This document shows positions 51,569 through 59,870 of a DNA stretch of 64,000 nucleotides, piece by piece. Source of the DNA: Actinospica durhamensis. GTDB taxonomy: Bacteria > Actinomycetota > Actinomycetes > Streptomycetales > Catenulisporaceae. The notes under the pieces are model-generated. The model was not told the origin of the DNA, searched no databases, and worked only from the letters and a program-made list of their open reading frames with translations. A program made the position numbers and the translations under genes. Location of the stretch: contig NZ_JAGSOG010000012.1 in NCBI RefSeq assembly GCF_018139695.1, forward strand, positions 1 through 64,000, in the 5' to 3' direction. The first letter of the stretch is position 1. The number at the start of each line of letters is the position of its first letter.

Positions 51569-52609
51569 TCACGGTGCGGCCGCCTTCGCCGGCGCGGTGC
51601 TCTCGCGGATGATCAGCCGGGTCGGGACGATGATCTTCTCGTTCTCCTCCTGCTCCGAGTGCACCTTGGCCAGCAGTTTCCTTATGGCCTGGTGGCCGAC
51701 CTCGTCGAAGTCCTGCCGGATCGTGGTCAGCGGCGGCCAGAAGGAGTGCGCCTCCTCGAGATCGTCGAAGCCGACCACGCTGATGTCCCCGGGCACGTCG
51801 CGGCCGAGCTCGTGCAGAGCGCGCATCAGACCGAGGGCCATCTGGTCGTTGGCCGCGAAGATGGCGGTGACGTCCTCGCGGCGGCCGAGGGTGCGGCCGT
51901 GGCGGTAGCCGGACTCGGTGGACCAGTCGCCGTGCAGCGCCGCGGGCGGTTCGATGCCGTGTTCGCGCAGGGTGCGCCGCCAGGACTCGGCGCGGCGGAC
52001 CGCGGCGAAGGAGGACTCGGGGCCGGCGATGTGCCAGACCTGGCGGTGGCCGAGGCCGAGCAGGTGCTCGGTGGCCTGGCGCGCGCCGTCGGCCTGGTCG
52101 GTGTCCACGACCGTGTATTCGTCCCCTGTGTCGGAGTCGATCAGCACGACCGGCAGGCCGGGCGGCAGGGTGAACTTGGCCTCGTCCAGCAGATCGGCCT
52201 CGAAGATGATGATGACCCCGTCCAGCGCGGCCTCGCTGAGCCGGCTGTAGGCGCCGGAGACCTGGTCCATCGTGGCCGCCCGCACCGGGAGCAGGGTCAC
52301 CGAGTAGTCGGCGCGCGCGGCCTCGGTGACGATCGCGTCGAGTGTGCGCATGTTGCCGAAGGTGCGCAGGGTGAACATGATCACGCCGATGGTGCGGAAG
52401 CGGCCGAGCCGCAGCGCCCGCGCGGCCGAGTTGGGCCGGTAGCCCAGTGCCCGCATCGAGTCGATCACCCGCTGCCGGGTCGCCGGGTCCACGTTGGAGT
52501 GCCCGTTCGACACGCGAGAGACCGTCTGCCCGGACACGCCCGCGTGCTGGGCGACGTCCATCATCGACGGCTGCTTCGAGCGTCGCGCGGAGTCATCGCT
52601 CGGTGTCAT
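51569..52609 (-). CDS. LacI-family repressor of the sugar operon
   Basis: 346 residues starting MTPSDDSARRSKQPSMMD. HTH: MMDVAQHAGVSGQTVSRVSNGH, with hinge RPNSAARAL, then a periplasmic-binding-like core (RFRTIGVIMFTL, DGVIIIFEADLLDEA, DDLEEAHSFWPPLTTIRQDF). It is divergent from the permease gene, and two ATGTT-N-ACGT-N-AACAT-like operators lie in the gap. It should repress the transport-GH35 operon until a galactoside inducer binds; the inducer is inferred from the GH35 gene. A 7-bp hairpin, GGCAACG with CGTTGCC, lies at 52627-52643 in its leader. Confidence 0.93.
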   Translation of the reverse strand: MTPSDDSARRSKQPSMMDVAQHAGVSGQTVSRVSNGHSNVDPATRQRVIDSMRALGYRPNSAARALRLGRFRTIGVIMFTLRTFGNMRTLDAIVTEAARADYSVTLLPVRAATMDQVSGAYSRLSEAALDGVIIIFEADLLDEAKFTLPPGLPVVLIDSDTGDEYTVVDTDQADGARQATEHLLGLGHRQVWHIAGPESSFAAVRRAESWRRTLREHGIEPPAALHGDWSTESGYRHGRTLGRREDVTAIFAANDQMALGLMRALHELGRDVPGDISVVGFDDLEEAHSFWPPLTTIRQDFDEVGHQAIRKLLAKVHSEQEENEKIIVPTRLIIRESTAPAKAAAP

Positions 52610-52669
52610 GACCCTCCCCTTGAGGCGGCAACGCCCCGTTGCCGTCTTGTAATCTCGCGCTCAGTGTAC

Positions 52670-52718
52670 GTGGTTACGTAAACATGGTAGCGTCCGCAGC
52701 ACCATGTTGACGTGAACA
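52670..52718. promoter_or_regulatory. Tandem LacI-family operators upstream of the sugar transport operon
   Basis: Two 16-bp near-palindromes with an ACGT core: GTGGTTACGTAAACAT at 52670-52685 and ATGTTGACGTGAACAT at 52704-52719 (core 52705-52718). They fit one consensus, ATGTTNACGTNAACAT, with centres 34 bp apart. The second overlaps a GTG codon, which is one reason to reject that codon as the permease start. Confidence 0.75.
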
Positions 52719-52741
52719 TCGGCTCGACGGCGGGATGGATC

Positions 52742-53683
52742 ATGACAGTGCTGTCACCGGGAACCGGCCTCGAGGCCGGCTCTGCCGGTCCTCGACGCGA
52801 GCGGCGGCGGGGGCGGGTGCGTACGCGATGGACCGGATGGGGCTTCCTCGCCCCCTTCCTCCTGGTCTTCCTGTTCGCACTGGTCGCCCCGATCGTCTAC
52901 GCCGTCTACCTGAGCCTGTTCCAGGACAAGCTCATCGGCGGCAACCGGTTCGCCGGCCTGGCCAACTACACCGAGGCGTTCAAGGACCCGCAGTTCTGGT
53001 CCGGCTTCGAGCGGATGGCGCTGTTCCTGGTGGTGCAGGTGCCGGTGATGCTGGTGCTGGCCCTCGGCGTCGCGTTCGCCATCGACAGCGCGCGGCTGCA
53101 CTGGGCGCCGCTGTACCGGCTGAGCATCTTCCTGCCCTACGCGGTCCCCTCCGTCGTCGGCGCGCTGATGTGGGGGTTCCTCTACGGCACCCAGTTCGGC
53201 CTGCTCGGCCAGCTCGACCGCTGGTTCCACACCACGCTGCCCGACCCGCTCGGCAACACGCTGATCCTCCCGGCCATCGGCAACATCGTCACCTGGGAGT
53301 ACGTCGGCTACAACATGCTGATCTTCTACTCGGCGCTGCGGGTGATCCCGAACGAGATCTACGAGGCGGCCGAGCTGGACAACGCCGGGGCCTGGCGGAT
53401 CATCTGGCACATCAAGCTGCCGTCGCTGCGCCCGGCCATGCTGGTCGCCACGGTCTTCTCGGTCATCGGCAGCTTCCAGCTGTTCACCGAGCCGGCCGTG
53501 ATCTTCCCCATCGCCAAGGACCAGATCGGCAGCGCCTACACGCCCAACTGGTACGCCTACAACCTGTCCTTCAACGGCCAGGAGTACAACTACTCAGCCA
53601 CCATCGCGATCGTCATGGGGGTGCTGACGGTGATCGTCGCCTACCTCGTCCAGCGCATCGGCCGCCGCGGTCAGGAGGCCTGA
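52742..53683 (+). CDS. Sugar ABC transporter permease (MalF-type)
   Basis: 313 residues from the ATG giving MTVLSPGTGLEAGSAGPR. Six membrane helices; the ATPase-contact loop reads EAAELDNAGAWRIIWHIKLP (E-A-A...G near residue 215). It imports an oligosaccharide together with the next gene and the lipoprotein. No ATPase gene is present, as is normal for actinomycete CUT1 systems that share MsiK. The stop TGA is one base from the next ATG. Confidence 0.92.
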   Translation: MTVLSPGTGLEAGSAGPRRERRRGRVRTRWTGWGFLAPFLLVFLFALVAPIVYAVYLSLFQDKLIGGNRFAGLANYTEAFKDPQFWSGFERMALFLVVQVPVMLVLALGVAFAIDSARLHWAPLYRLSIFLPYAVPSVVGALMWGFLYGTQFGLLGQLDRWFHTTLPDPLGNTLILPAIGNIVTWEYVGYNMLIFYSALRVIPNEIYEAAELDNAGAWRIIWHIKLPSLRPAMLVATVFSVIGSFQLFTEPAVIFPIAKDQIGSAYTPNWYAYNLSFNGQEYNYSATIAIVMGVLTVIVAYLVQRIGRRGQEA

Positions 53684-53684
53684 G

Positions 53685-54632
53685 ATGGCCGTGACCGAAG
53701 CCGCGAACGCCGCGAACGCCGCCCGTCCCGAGCGCGCCGCCCGCCCGGCGCGCCCCGCCCGCCGATCGCGCGGAGCGTGGAACCCGAACCGGCGGCGCAA
53801 GTCCCCGGCGCTCACGCTGGTGATGACGCTGGGCCTGATCTACTCGCTGCTGCCGCTGTTCTGGCTGCTGGTCAACGCCTCCAAGTCGGAGTCGAACCTG
53901 TTCAGCACGAACGGGCTGTGGTTCGGCGGGCACTTCTCGCTCTTCGAGAACGTCAAGCAGACCCTCACCTACGACAACGACGAGTTCCTGCACTGGTTCG
54001 GCAATACGCTGATCTACGTGGCCGCGGGGGCCGGCGGCGCCACCGTCCTGGCCACCCTCGGCGGCTACGGACTGGCGAAGTTCGACTTCCCGGGCAAGCG
54101 CGGCGTGCTCGCGGTGGTGCTCGGCGCCGTCGCGATCCCGGGCACCGTCCTGGTCGTGCCCACGTTCCTGATGTTCAGCAAGCTGGGTCTGGTCAACACC
54201 TACTGGTCGATCATCATCCCGTCGCTGATCAATCCGTTCGGGCTCTACCTGATGTGGATCTTCTCCCGGGACGCGATCCCCGCCGAGCTGCTCGAGGCCG
54301 CCCGGGTGGACGGCGCGCGGGAGTGGCGGATCTTCGGGTCCATCTCGCTGCGACTGCTGCGCCCCGGCATGATCACGGTGCTGCTGTTCGCCGTGGTTCA
54401 GACCTGGAACAACTACTTCCTGCCGCTGGTGATGCTCAACAAGCCGAACCTCTACCCGCTCACGGTCGGCCTCGACCAGTGGAACGCGCAGTCGCAGACG
54501 GCCGGCGGCATCCCCATCTTCAACCTCGTCCTCACCGGATCGCTGCTCATGATCCTGCCGATCATGGTCGTGTTCCTGGTGATGCAGCGCTACTGGCAGT
54601 CGGGCCTGACCGCCGGAAGCGTCAAGCAGTGA
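53685..54632 (+). CDS. Sugar ABC transporter permease (MalG-type)
   Basis: 315 residues starting MAVTEAANAANAARPERA. After an Ala/Arg-rich cytosolic N-terminus there are six membrane helices, with the coupling loop ELLEAARVDGAREWRIFGSI near residue 200. It pairs with the upstream permease, whose stop codon is adjacent. Known: CUT1-family permeases of this type carry oligosaccharides. Confidence 0.93.
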   Translation: MAVTEAANAANAARPERAARPARPARRSRGAWNPNRRRKSPALTLVMTLGLIYSLLPLFWLLVNASKSESNLFSTNGLWFGGHFSLFENVKQTLTYDNDEFLHWFGNTLIYVAAGAGGATVLATLGGYGLAKFDFPGKRGVLAVVLGAVAIPGTVLVVPTFLMFSKLGLVNTYWSIIIPSLINPFGLYLMWIFSRDAIPAELLEAARVDGAREWRIFGSISLRLLRPGMITVLLFAVVQTWNNYFLPLVMLNKPNLYPLTVGLDQWNAQSQTAGGIPIFNLVLTGSLLMILPIMVVFLVMQRYWQSGLTAGSVKQ

Positions 54633-54695
54633 CCGCACCACCCCGCACCGCCTCCCTCCGCACCGCAACCCTCACAAAGAAGTGAAAGGAACGTC

Positions 54696-56066
54696 ATGAC
54701 AGGCATATCCCGCTCAGCGCAGGCGTGGCGCCGCGGCGCAGCCGTCCTGGCCGCCGGCGCCCTCGCCACCGCCGGATTGACCGCGTGCTCCAGCAGTTCG
54801 ACCTCCGGCGGGGCGAGCTCAACGAGCACCGCCGGCGCGAACGACATGGCCGCCGCGTTGCAGAAGAAGTCGACGCTGACGGTCTGGGCGTGGGCGCCGC
54901 AGGACAAGGACATCGCCGCGGCCTTCGAGAAGAAGTACCCGAACGTCACGGTGAACCTGGTCAACGCGGGCACCTCGACCACCGAGTACACCAAGCTGCA
55001 GAACGCGATCAAGGCCGGGTCCGGGGTGCCCGACGTGGCCCAGATCGAGTACTACGCGCTGCCGCAGTTCGCCCTGGCCGGCTCGATCCAGAGCCTCGAC
55101 GGCTACGGCCTCGACAGCCTCAAGAGCGACTACCCGGCGGCCGTGTGGGACGCGATCGACATCAACGGCAGCCTGGACGCGACGCCGCAGGACACCGGCC
55201 CGATGGCCCTGTTCTACAACGAGAAGGTCTTCAAGCAGTACGGCCTGACCGTGCCGACCACCTGGGACGAGTACGTCGCGGACGGCGTCAAGCTGCACGC
55301 GGCCAACTCGAGCGAGTACATCACCGCGGACAGCGGCGACCCGGGCTTCACCACCAGCATGATCTGGCAGGCCGGCGGCAAGCCGTTCACGGCCACCGGC
55401 TCCACCAGCGTCACCATCAACACCCAGGACGCGGGCACCAAGAAGTACACGGCCGAGTGGGACCAGCTGGAGGAGAAGGGCCTGCTCTCCCAGATCGCCC
55501 CGTGGAGCAGCGCCTGGTTCACCGCCCTGGGCAACGGCGACATCGCCTCGCTGGTGACCGGCGCGTGGATGCCGGCGAACCTCGAGGGCTCGGCGGCCGC
55601 GGCCTCCGGTGACTGGCGGGTCGCGCCGATGCCGACCTACGACGGCGGCAGCCCGGCCTCGGCCGAGTCCGGCGGCTCCAGCGACGCGGTGATGAAGGGT
55701 TCGAGCAACGCCCTGGTGGCGGCGGCCTTCGTCCAGTTCATGGGCACCGACGCGGGCGAGCAGATCCTGGCGGACTCCGGCGGCTTCCCGGCGGAGAACT
55801 CCATCCTCAACTCCAGCGCCTTCCTGGACCAGGCCCCGGCCTACTTCGGCGGCCAGAAGATCAACCAGGTGCTCTCCCAGGCGGCCTCCTCGGTGCTCCC
55901 GGGCTGGAGCTACATGCCGTTCCAGGTCTATGCCAACAGCATCTACCCGGACTCGGTGGGCAAGGCGTACGCGAACAAGACGGACATCTACGCCGCGGTG
56001 AGCACGTGGTTCAAGGCGTCGGCGGCGTACGGGCAGCAGCAGGGCTTCACCGTCACGGTCCAATGA
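54696..56066 (+). CDS. Sugar-binding lipoprotein of the ABC importer
   Basis: 456 residues starting MTGISRSAQAWRRGAAVL, after AAAGGAA. Signal peptide with lipobox LTAC near residue 30, then a Ser/Thr linker and the family 1 solute-binding fold: LTVWAWAPQDKDIAAAFEKKYP, GVPDVAQIEYYALPQFALAG, and DTGPMALFYNEKVFKQYGL. Anchored outside the membrane, it captures the oligosaccharide for the two permeases. The GH35 gene downstream points to a galactoside. Confidence 0.93.
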   Translation: MTGISRSAQAWRRGAAVLAAGALATAGLTACSSSSTSGGASSTSTAGANDMAAALQKKSTLTVWAWAPQDKDIAAAFEKKYPNVTVNLVNAGTSTTEYTKLQNAIKAGSGVPDVAQIEYYALPQFALAGSIQSLDGYGLDSLKSDYPAAVWDAIDINGSLDATPQDTGPMALFYNEKVFKQYGLTVPTTWDEYVADGVKLHAANSSEYITADSGDPGFTTSMIWQAGGKPFTATGSTSVTINTQDAGTKKYTAEWDQLEEKGLLSQIAPWSSAWFTALGNGDIASLVTGAWMPANLEGSAAAASGDWRVAPMPTYDGGSPASAESGGSSDAVMKGSSNALVAAAFVQFMGTDAGEQILADSGGFPAENSILNSSAFLDQAPAYFGGQKINQVLSQAASSVLPGWSYMPFQVYANSIYPDSVGKAYANKTDIYAAVSTWFKASAAYGQQQGFTVTVQ

Positions 56067-56106
56067 CGGCCTAGCTTTTCCGTCCCCGGGCCGCCCCGCC
56101 CGGGTC

Positions 56107-56136
56107 TGCGGCCGGCCGAACCCCCGGCCGGCCGCA
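56107..56136 (+). terminator. Hairpin between binding-protein and GH35 genes
   Basis: A perfect 12-bp stem (56107-56118 with 56125-56136) and a 6-nt loop in the 110-nt gap. It may partly terminate transcription or protect the upstream mRNA, so the binding protein is made in excess over the glycosidase. Confidence 0.65.
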
Positions 56137-56176
56137 TCGCGGCGCAGTCGACCTGCGCGAAGAGAGGAGACCCCGT

Positions 56177-57988
56177 ATGCCCACCTCCGCGCTGCGGTTC
56201 GCCATCGGTGACGACGACTTCCTGCTCGACGGCGAGCCGTTCCGCATCCTCTCCGGTGCCCTGCACTACTTTCGCGTCCACCCGGACCAGTGGGCCGACC
56301 GGATCGTGAAGGCCAGGGAGATGGGCCTGAACACCATCGAGACCTACGTGGCCTGGAACGCGCACAGCCCGCGGCCCGACGCCTTCGAGACCGAGGGACG
56401 CCTTGACCTCGGCCGGTTCCTGGACACCGTGGCGGCGCACGGCATGTACGCGATCGTACGTCCCGGGCCGTACATCTGCGCGGAGTGGGACAACGGCGGC
56501 CTGCCGGCGTGGCTGTTCGAGCGTTCCGGCACCGGGATCCGGGACAGCGAGCCGACGTACCTCGCGGCGGTGGAGGACTACTACGGGCACCTCGCCCCGA
56601 TCCTCGCCCCGCGCCAGATCGACCGCGGCGGCCCGATCATCCTGATGCAGGTGGAGAACGAGTACGGGGCGTACGGCCAGGACAAGGAGTACCTCAGGAA
56701 GCTGACGGAGCTGAACCGGCGGATCGGGATCACGGTTCCGCTGATCACGGTGGACCAGCCGATCGACGAGATGCTCGAGCTCGGCAGCCTGCCGGAGCTG
56801 CACAAGACCGGCTCCTTCGGCTCGCGGGTGGGCGAGCGCCTCGACATCCTGCGCCGGTACCAGCCGACCGGCCCGCTGATGTGCTCGGAGTTCTGGATCG
56901 GCTGGTTCGACAGCTGGGGCGGGCACCACCACACCACGAGCGCGGACGAGGCGGCGCGGAACCTGGAGGAGCTGCTGGCGCGCGGGGCGTCGGTCAACAT
57001 CTACATGTTCCACGGCGGCACCAACTTCGGCTTCACCAACGGGGCCAACGACAAGGGCGTCTACGCTCCGATCGTCACCGGCTACGACTACGACGCGCCC
57101 CTGGACGAGGCCGGGAATCCGACCGACAAGTACTGGGCGCTGCGCGACGTGCTCGCGAAGTACGCCGGCCTCGACTCGGCCGGCGGCCCCGACGAGGCGC
57201 CGGGTCCGCGCCGGGCCGAGCCGCCCGCCGTCGGCTTCGACGCGACGGTCCCGCTCTGGCAGGTGCTCGACGTGCTCGGCACCCCGAGCGTCCACGAGCA
57301 GCCGCCGACCGCCGACGAGCTCGGGCACTACCGGGGTTTCATGCTCTACCGGACCGAGATCGCGTATCGGGGTGCGGCGATCCTGCGGTTCGAGGAGGTG
57401 CGCGACCGGGCCCAGGTCTTCCTGGACCGCGGCGCGGTGGGCGTGCTGGCGCGCGACCACCACGACCGGGTGCTCGCGCTGCCGGCCGGCGACGGGGCGA
57501 GCCGGGTGCTCGAGGTGCTGGTCGAGGACCAGGGCCGGGTCGACTACGGTCGGCGCATCGGCGAACCCAAGGGCCTGATCGGGCCCGCGACCCTGGGCGG
57601 CGCGCCCCTGGCCGGCTGGCGGGTCCAGCCGCTGGAGCTCGACGACATCGAGCCGGTCGCCGCGGCGCTGCGCGAGGCCGCCACCGGGCTCGAGGGCGAG
57701 GCGCCCGAGCTCGTCGTCGGACCGGCGTTCGCCCGCGCCGTGTTCGACCTCGAGGAGACGGCGGCCGATCTGTTCCTGGACACCTCGCAGTGGGGCAAGG
57801 GCGTCGCCTGGCTCAACGGGTTCTGTCTCGGCCGCTACTGGTCGCGCGGTCCGCAGCGCACGCTGTACGTCCCCGGACCGCTGCTGCGCGAGCAGGGCAA
57901 CGAGCTGATCGTGCTGGAGCTGCACGCCGCGGCCGACGCGCAGGTGCGATTCACCACGAGCCTCAGCCTCGGACACACAGAAGTCTGA
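56177..57988 (+). CDS. GH35 beta-galactosidase
   Basis: 603 residues starting MPTSALRFAIGDDDFLLD, after GAGAGGAG. GH35 motifs: GEPFRILSGALHYFRVHP, GLNTIETYVAWNAHSP, PGPYICAEWDNGGLPAWL, acid/base Glu in LMQVENEYGAYGQDKEYL near residue 160, and nucleophile Glu in MCSEFWIGWFDSWG near 238. C-terminal beta domains end in WGKGVAWLNGFCLGRYW. No signal peptide, so it acts in the cytosol on imported galactosides. It is the last gene of the LacI-controlled operon. Confidence 0.94.
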   Translation: MPTSALRFAIGDDDFLLDGEPFRILSGALHYFRVHPDQWADRIVKAREMGLNTIETYVAWNAHSPRPDAFETEGRLDLGRFLDTVAAHGMYAIVRPGPYICAEWDNGGLPAWLFERSGTGIRDSEPTYLAAVEDYYGHLAPILAPRQIDRGGPIILMQVENEYGAYGQDKEYLRKLTELNRRIGITVPLITVDQPIDEMLELGSLPELHKTGSFGSRVGERLDILRRYQPTGPLMCSEFWIGWFDSWGGHHHTTSADEAARNLEELLARGASVNIYMFHGGTNFGFTNGANDKGVYAPIVTGYDYDAPLDEAGNPTDKYWALRDVLAKYAGLDSAGGPDEAPGPRRAEPPAVGFDATVPLWQVLDVLGTPSVHEQPPTADELGHYRGFMLYRTEIAYRGAAILRFEEVRDRAQVFLDRGAVGVLARDHHDRVLALPAGDGASRVLEVLVEDQGRVDYGRRIGEPKGLIGPATLGGAPLAGWRVQPLELDDIEPVAAALREAATGLEGEAPELVVGPAFARAVFDLEETAADLFLDTSQWGKGVAWLNGFCLGRYWSRGPQRTLYVPGPLLREQGNELIVLELHAAADAQVRFTTSLSLGHTEV

Positions 57989-58067
57989 TGGCCGTTTCGG
58001 CGCCGCGGGAGATCATCCGCGCGGTGAGGTGAACGGAACTCAATACCGAACACTGCTCAATGACTCA

Positions 58068-58089
58068 GGACCGGGCGAAAGCCCGGTCC
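58068..58089 (+). terminator. Terminator of the sugar operon
   Basis: A 9-bp perfect stem, GGACCGGGC with GCCCGGTCC, closed by a GAAA tetraloop and followed by a T-containing stretch (GTCGTCTTCC), about 80 nt after the GH35 stop. Confidence 0.85.
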
Positions 58090-58518
58090 GGTCGTCTTCC
58101 CGGGACGTAAACGTTCCCCACGCCGATGATTGCGCTCACATACCGGCCTATCAGAGCCCGTACTGCACGCTCCCGGCGCAAAACACGCATGTGGCGCGCC
58201 GGCGTCGGGCCCTGTCCGGCACCGGCCATCGGACATCAGCCACCTGAGACACCCGCCTGTACCCCGGTGCTCCCGGTGCTGATCTGCGCGGACCCGCTCC
58301 CGGTGAAGAGCGGGCATCGGTGCGACGGGTGAGCTAGCGAGGGTACTGACTCAAGGGGGTTGACTCACCGACGTAAGTACCGTTAGATCGTTAGCGTGCA
58401 TCGTCGGATCACCCACTGACACCACTCATTGTTAACGTTCTAATCTCTCACTGCCGGAGTCGGTTTCCGAGACTCCGGTGCCCTGTCGCGCCACACGTTG
58501 CTGGAGGCTTTTCCGCAC
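58090..58518 (+). promoter_or_regulatory. Leader region of the NRPS-type cluster with promoter and stem-loop
   Basis: 429 nt without a credible gene. A good promoter is seen: TTGACT at 58360-58365, a 17-nt spacer, and TTAGAT at 58383-58388, so transcription should begin near 58395. Two copies of TGACTCA (58347-58353 and 58361-58367), 14 bp apart, flank and overlap the -35, so an activator or repressor may bind there. The ~120-nt leader is AT-richer than the surroundings and holds a stem-loop at 58454-58478 (CCGGAGT and ACTCCGG arms with a nested CGG-TTT-CCG). Confidence 0.65.
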
Positions 58519-59622
58519 ATGGCAGAGCAGACGTCAGAGGTCTTCATTCCGCCGCACCGGCTGGCCGGTTCGCGGACGGCATCGCCGCGCAACGCGCAGA
58601 CCCGGATGATCGCCGCGGTGAACCCGCCCACTCCGGCCGGACCCGGCAGTCATATCAGGATCGTGAGCCCGGGCATGCCGACGCTCATGCACGTGCCGGA
58701 GCGGGGGGAGCGCGCCGAGGCGGCCCTGCGCGGCCTCGGCTTCGAGGTCAGCTACGGCAGACACGCCTTCGGGTTCTCGGCGGACGGGCTCGCCGCCGGC
58801 ACGCCCGAGGAGCAGGCCGCGGACATCATGGAGGCGTTCGCGGACGCGTCGGTGGACGCCATCCTGGTCAGCGACGCCGGCGGGGGCAGCCTCAAGCTGC
58901 TGCCGCTGCTCGACCCGGCGGTGATCCAGGCCAATCCCAAACCGTTCGTCGGGTTCTGCGACACCGTCTTCCTGCACCAGTATCTCGCCGATCTGGGTGT
59001 CGCCTCCTATTCCGGCTGTTCCCTGATGTTCCATCTCGGCAACGTCCCCGCGCCTTTCCCGGAGACGACCGAATATCTGGCCCGGGCGCTGTCCGGGGTC
59101 GGCCCGCTGGTGTGCGGCCCCGTCGGGGACCGGGCCGAGCCGGTGGCGTCCTGGCACATCCCGGAGATCGAGGGCGCGCCGCGGGTGCGCGACCACGCCA
59201 GCGGCTGGCACTGGCTGCGCCCGGGCACCGGCACCGGGCCCCTGGTCGGCGGAGAGCTCTCCCTGCTGCCGGAACTGGTCAGGCGCTTCGGCATCCGGTT
59301 CGACTCGGCGCTGCTGTGGTGGGACGTGACCGAGGAGCAGGCCGCGCCGGTGGACGAGCTGTTCGACGCCCTGGCCCGGGAGACCGATCTGAGCCTGCTG
59401 GCCGGGATGGTCGTCGGCGCGAACCCGCGGGTGACGCCCGAGGAATGGGTGCGCCAGGTCGGGGCGGCGTTCGAGCGGCACGTTCCCGAAGCCGGCTATC
59501 CGGTGCTGGTGAACGCGGACATCTGTCACATGACACCTTCGTGGACCCTGCCGTACGCGGAGACGGCCGTCCTCGACTCCGAACGGGGACTGATCCTCCC
59601 GAGAACGGCGGTGGACCGATGA
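58519..59622 (+). CDS. S66-family (LD-carboxypeptidase / MccF-like) protein with Ser-to-Cys change
   Basis: 367 residues from the ATG 11 nt after GGAGG (MAEQTSEVFIPPHRLAGS); a TTG seven codons earlier is the alternative. The fold matches S66 peptidases: IRIVSPGMPT near the start, AILVSDAGGGSLKLLPLLD, KPFVGFCDTVFLHQYLAD, GPLVGGELSLLPEL, and DICHMTPSWTLPYAE with the His. The nucleophile position, Ser in the usual GYSD element, is Cys here (GFCD). Known relatives trim peptidoglycan or, like MccF, inactivate a peptidyl-nucleotide antibiotic. As first gene of this operon, coupled by ATGA to a carrier-protein gene, it could be an immunity enzyme or a Cys-dependent acyltransferase; inference only. 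Confidence 0.82.
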   Translation: MAEQTSEVFIPPHRLAGSRTASPRNAQTRMIAAVNPPTPAGPGSHIRIVSPGMPTLMHVPERGERAEAALRGLGFEVSYGRHAFGFSADGLAAGTPEEQAADIMEAFADASVDAILVSDAGGGSLKLLPLLDPAVIQANPKPFVGFCDTVFLHQYLADLGVASYSGCSLMFHLGNVPAPFPETTEYLARALSGVGPLVCGPVGDRAEPVASWHIPEIEGAPRVRDHASGWHWLRPGTGTGPLVGGELSLLPELVRRFGIRFDSALLWWDVTEEQAAPVDELFDALARETDLSLLAGMVVGANPRVTPEEWVRQVGAAFERHVPEAGYPVLVNADICHMTPSWTLPYAETAVLDSERGLILPRTAVDR

Positions 59623-59870
59623 AATCCACGGAGATCGCGGCACTCTACGGCAGCGTCCTCGGCGCCGCCGACGTCGCCGAGGACGACGACTTCTTCGAGA
59701 TCGGCGGCAGCTCCTTCAGCGCCCTGACGCTGATCGCGCAGCTGAACACCGCCGCGGGCAGCGTGGTGCTGCGGATGCGGGACGTGATCCGCGCCCGCAC
59801 TCCGCGCGCGCTGGCCTACATCATGGAGACGAGGCTCGAGGGCGCGGAGCCGTCCGGCGGCCCGCGATGA
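59619..59870 (+). CDS. Free-standing acyl/peptidyl carrier protein
   Basis: 83 residues starting MKSTEIAALYGSVLGAAD. The phosphopantetheine site is DDFFEIGGSSFSALTLIAQL, with the modified Ser in GGSS near residue 36, as in NRPS carrier domains. It overlaps the peptidase gene (ATGA) before it and the adenylation gene after it (ATGA), so all three are co-translated. It should hold the amino acid activated by the next enzyme. No phosphopantetheinyl transferase is in view. Confidence 0.93.
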   Translation: MKSTEIAALYGSVLGAADVAEDDDFFEIGGSSFSALTLIAQLNTAAGSVVLRMRDVIRARTPRALAYIMETRLEGAEPSGGPR

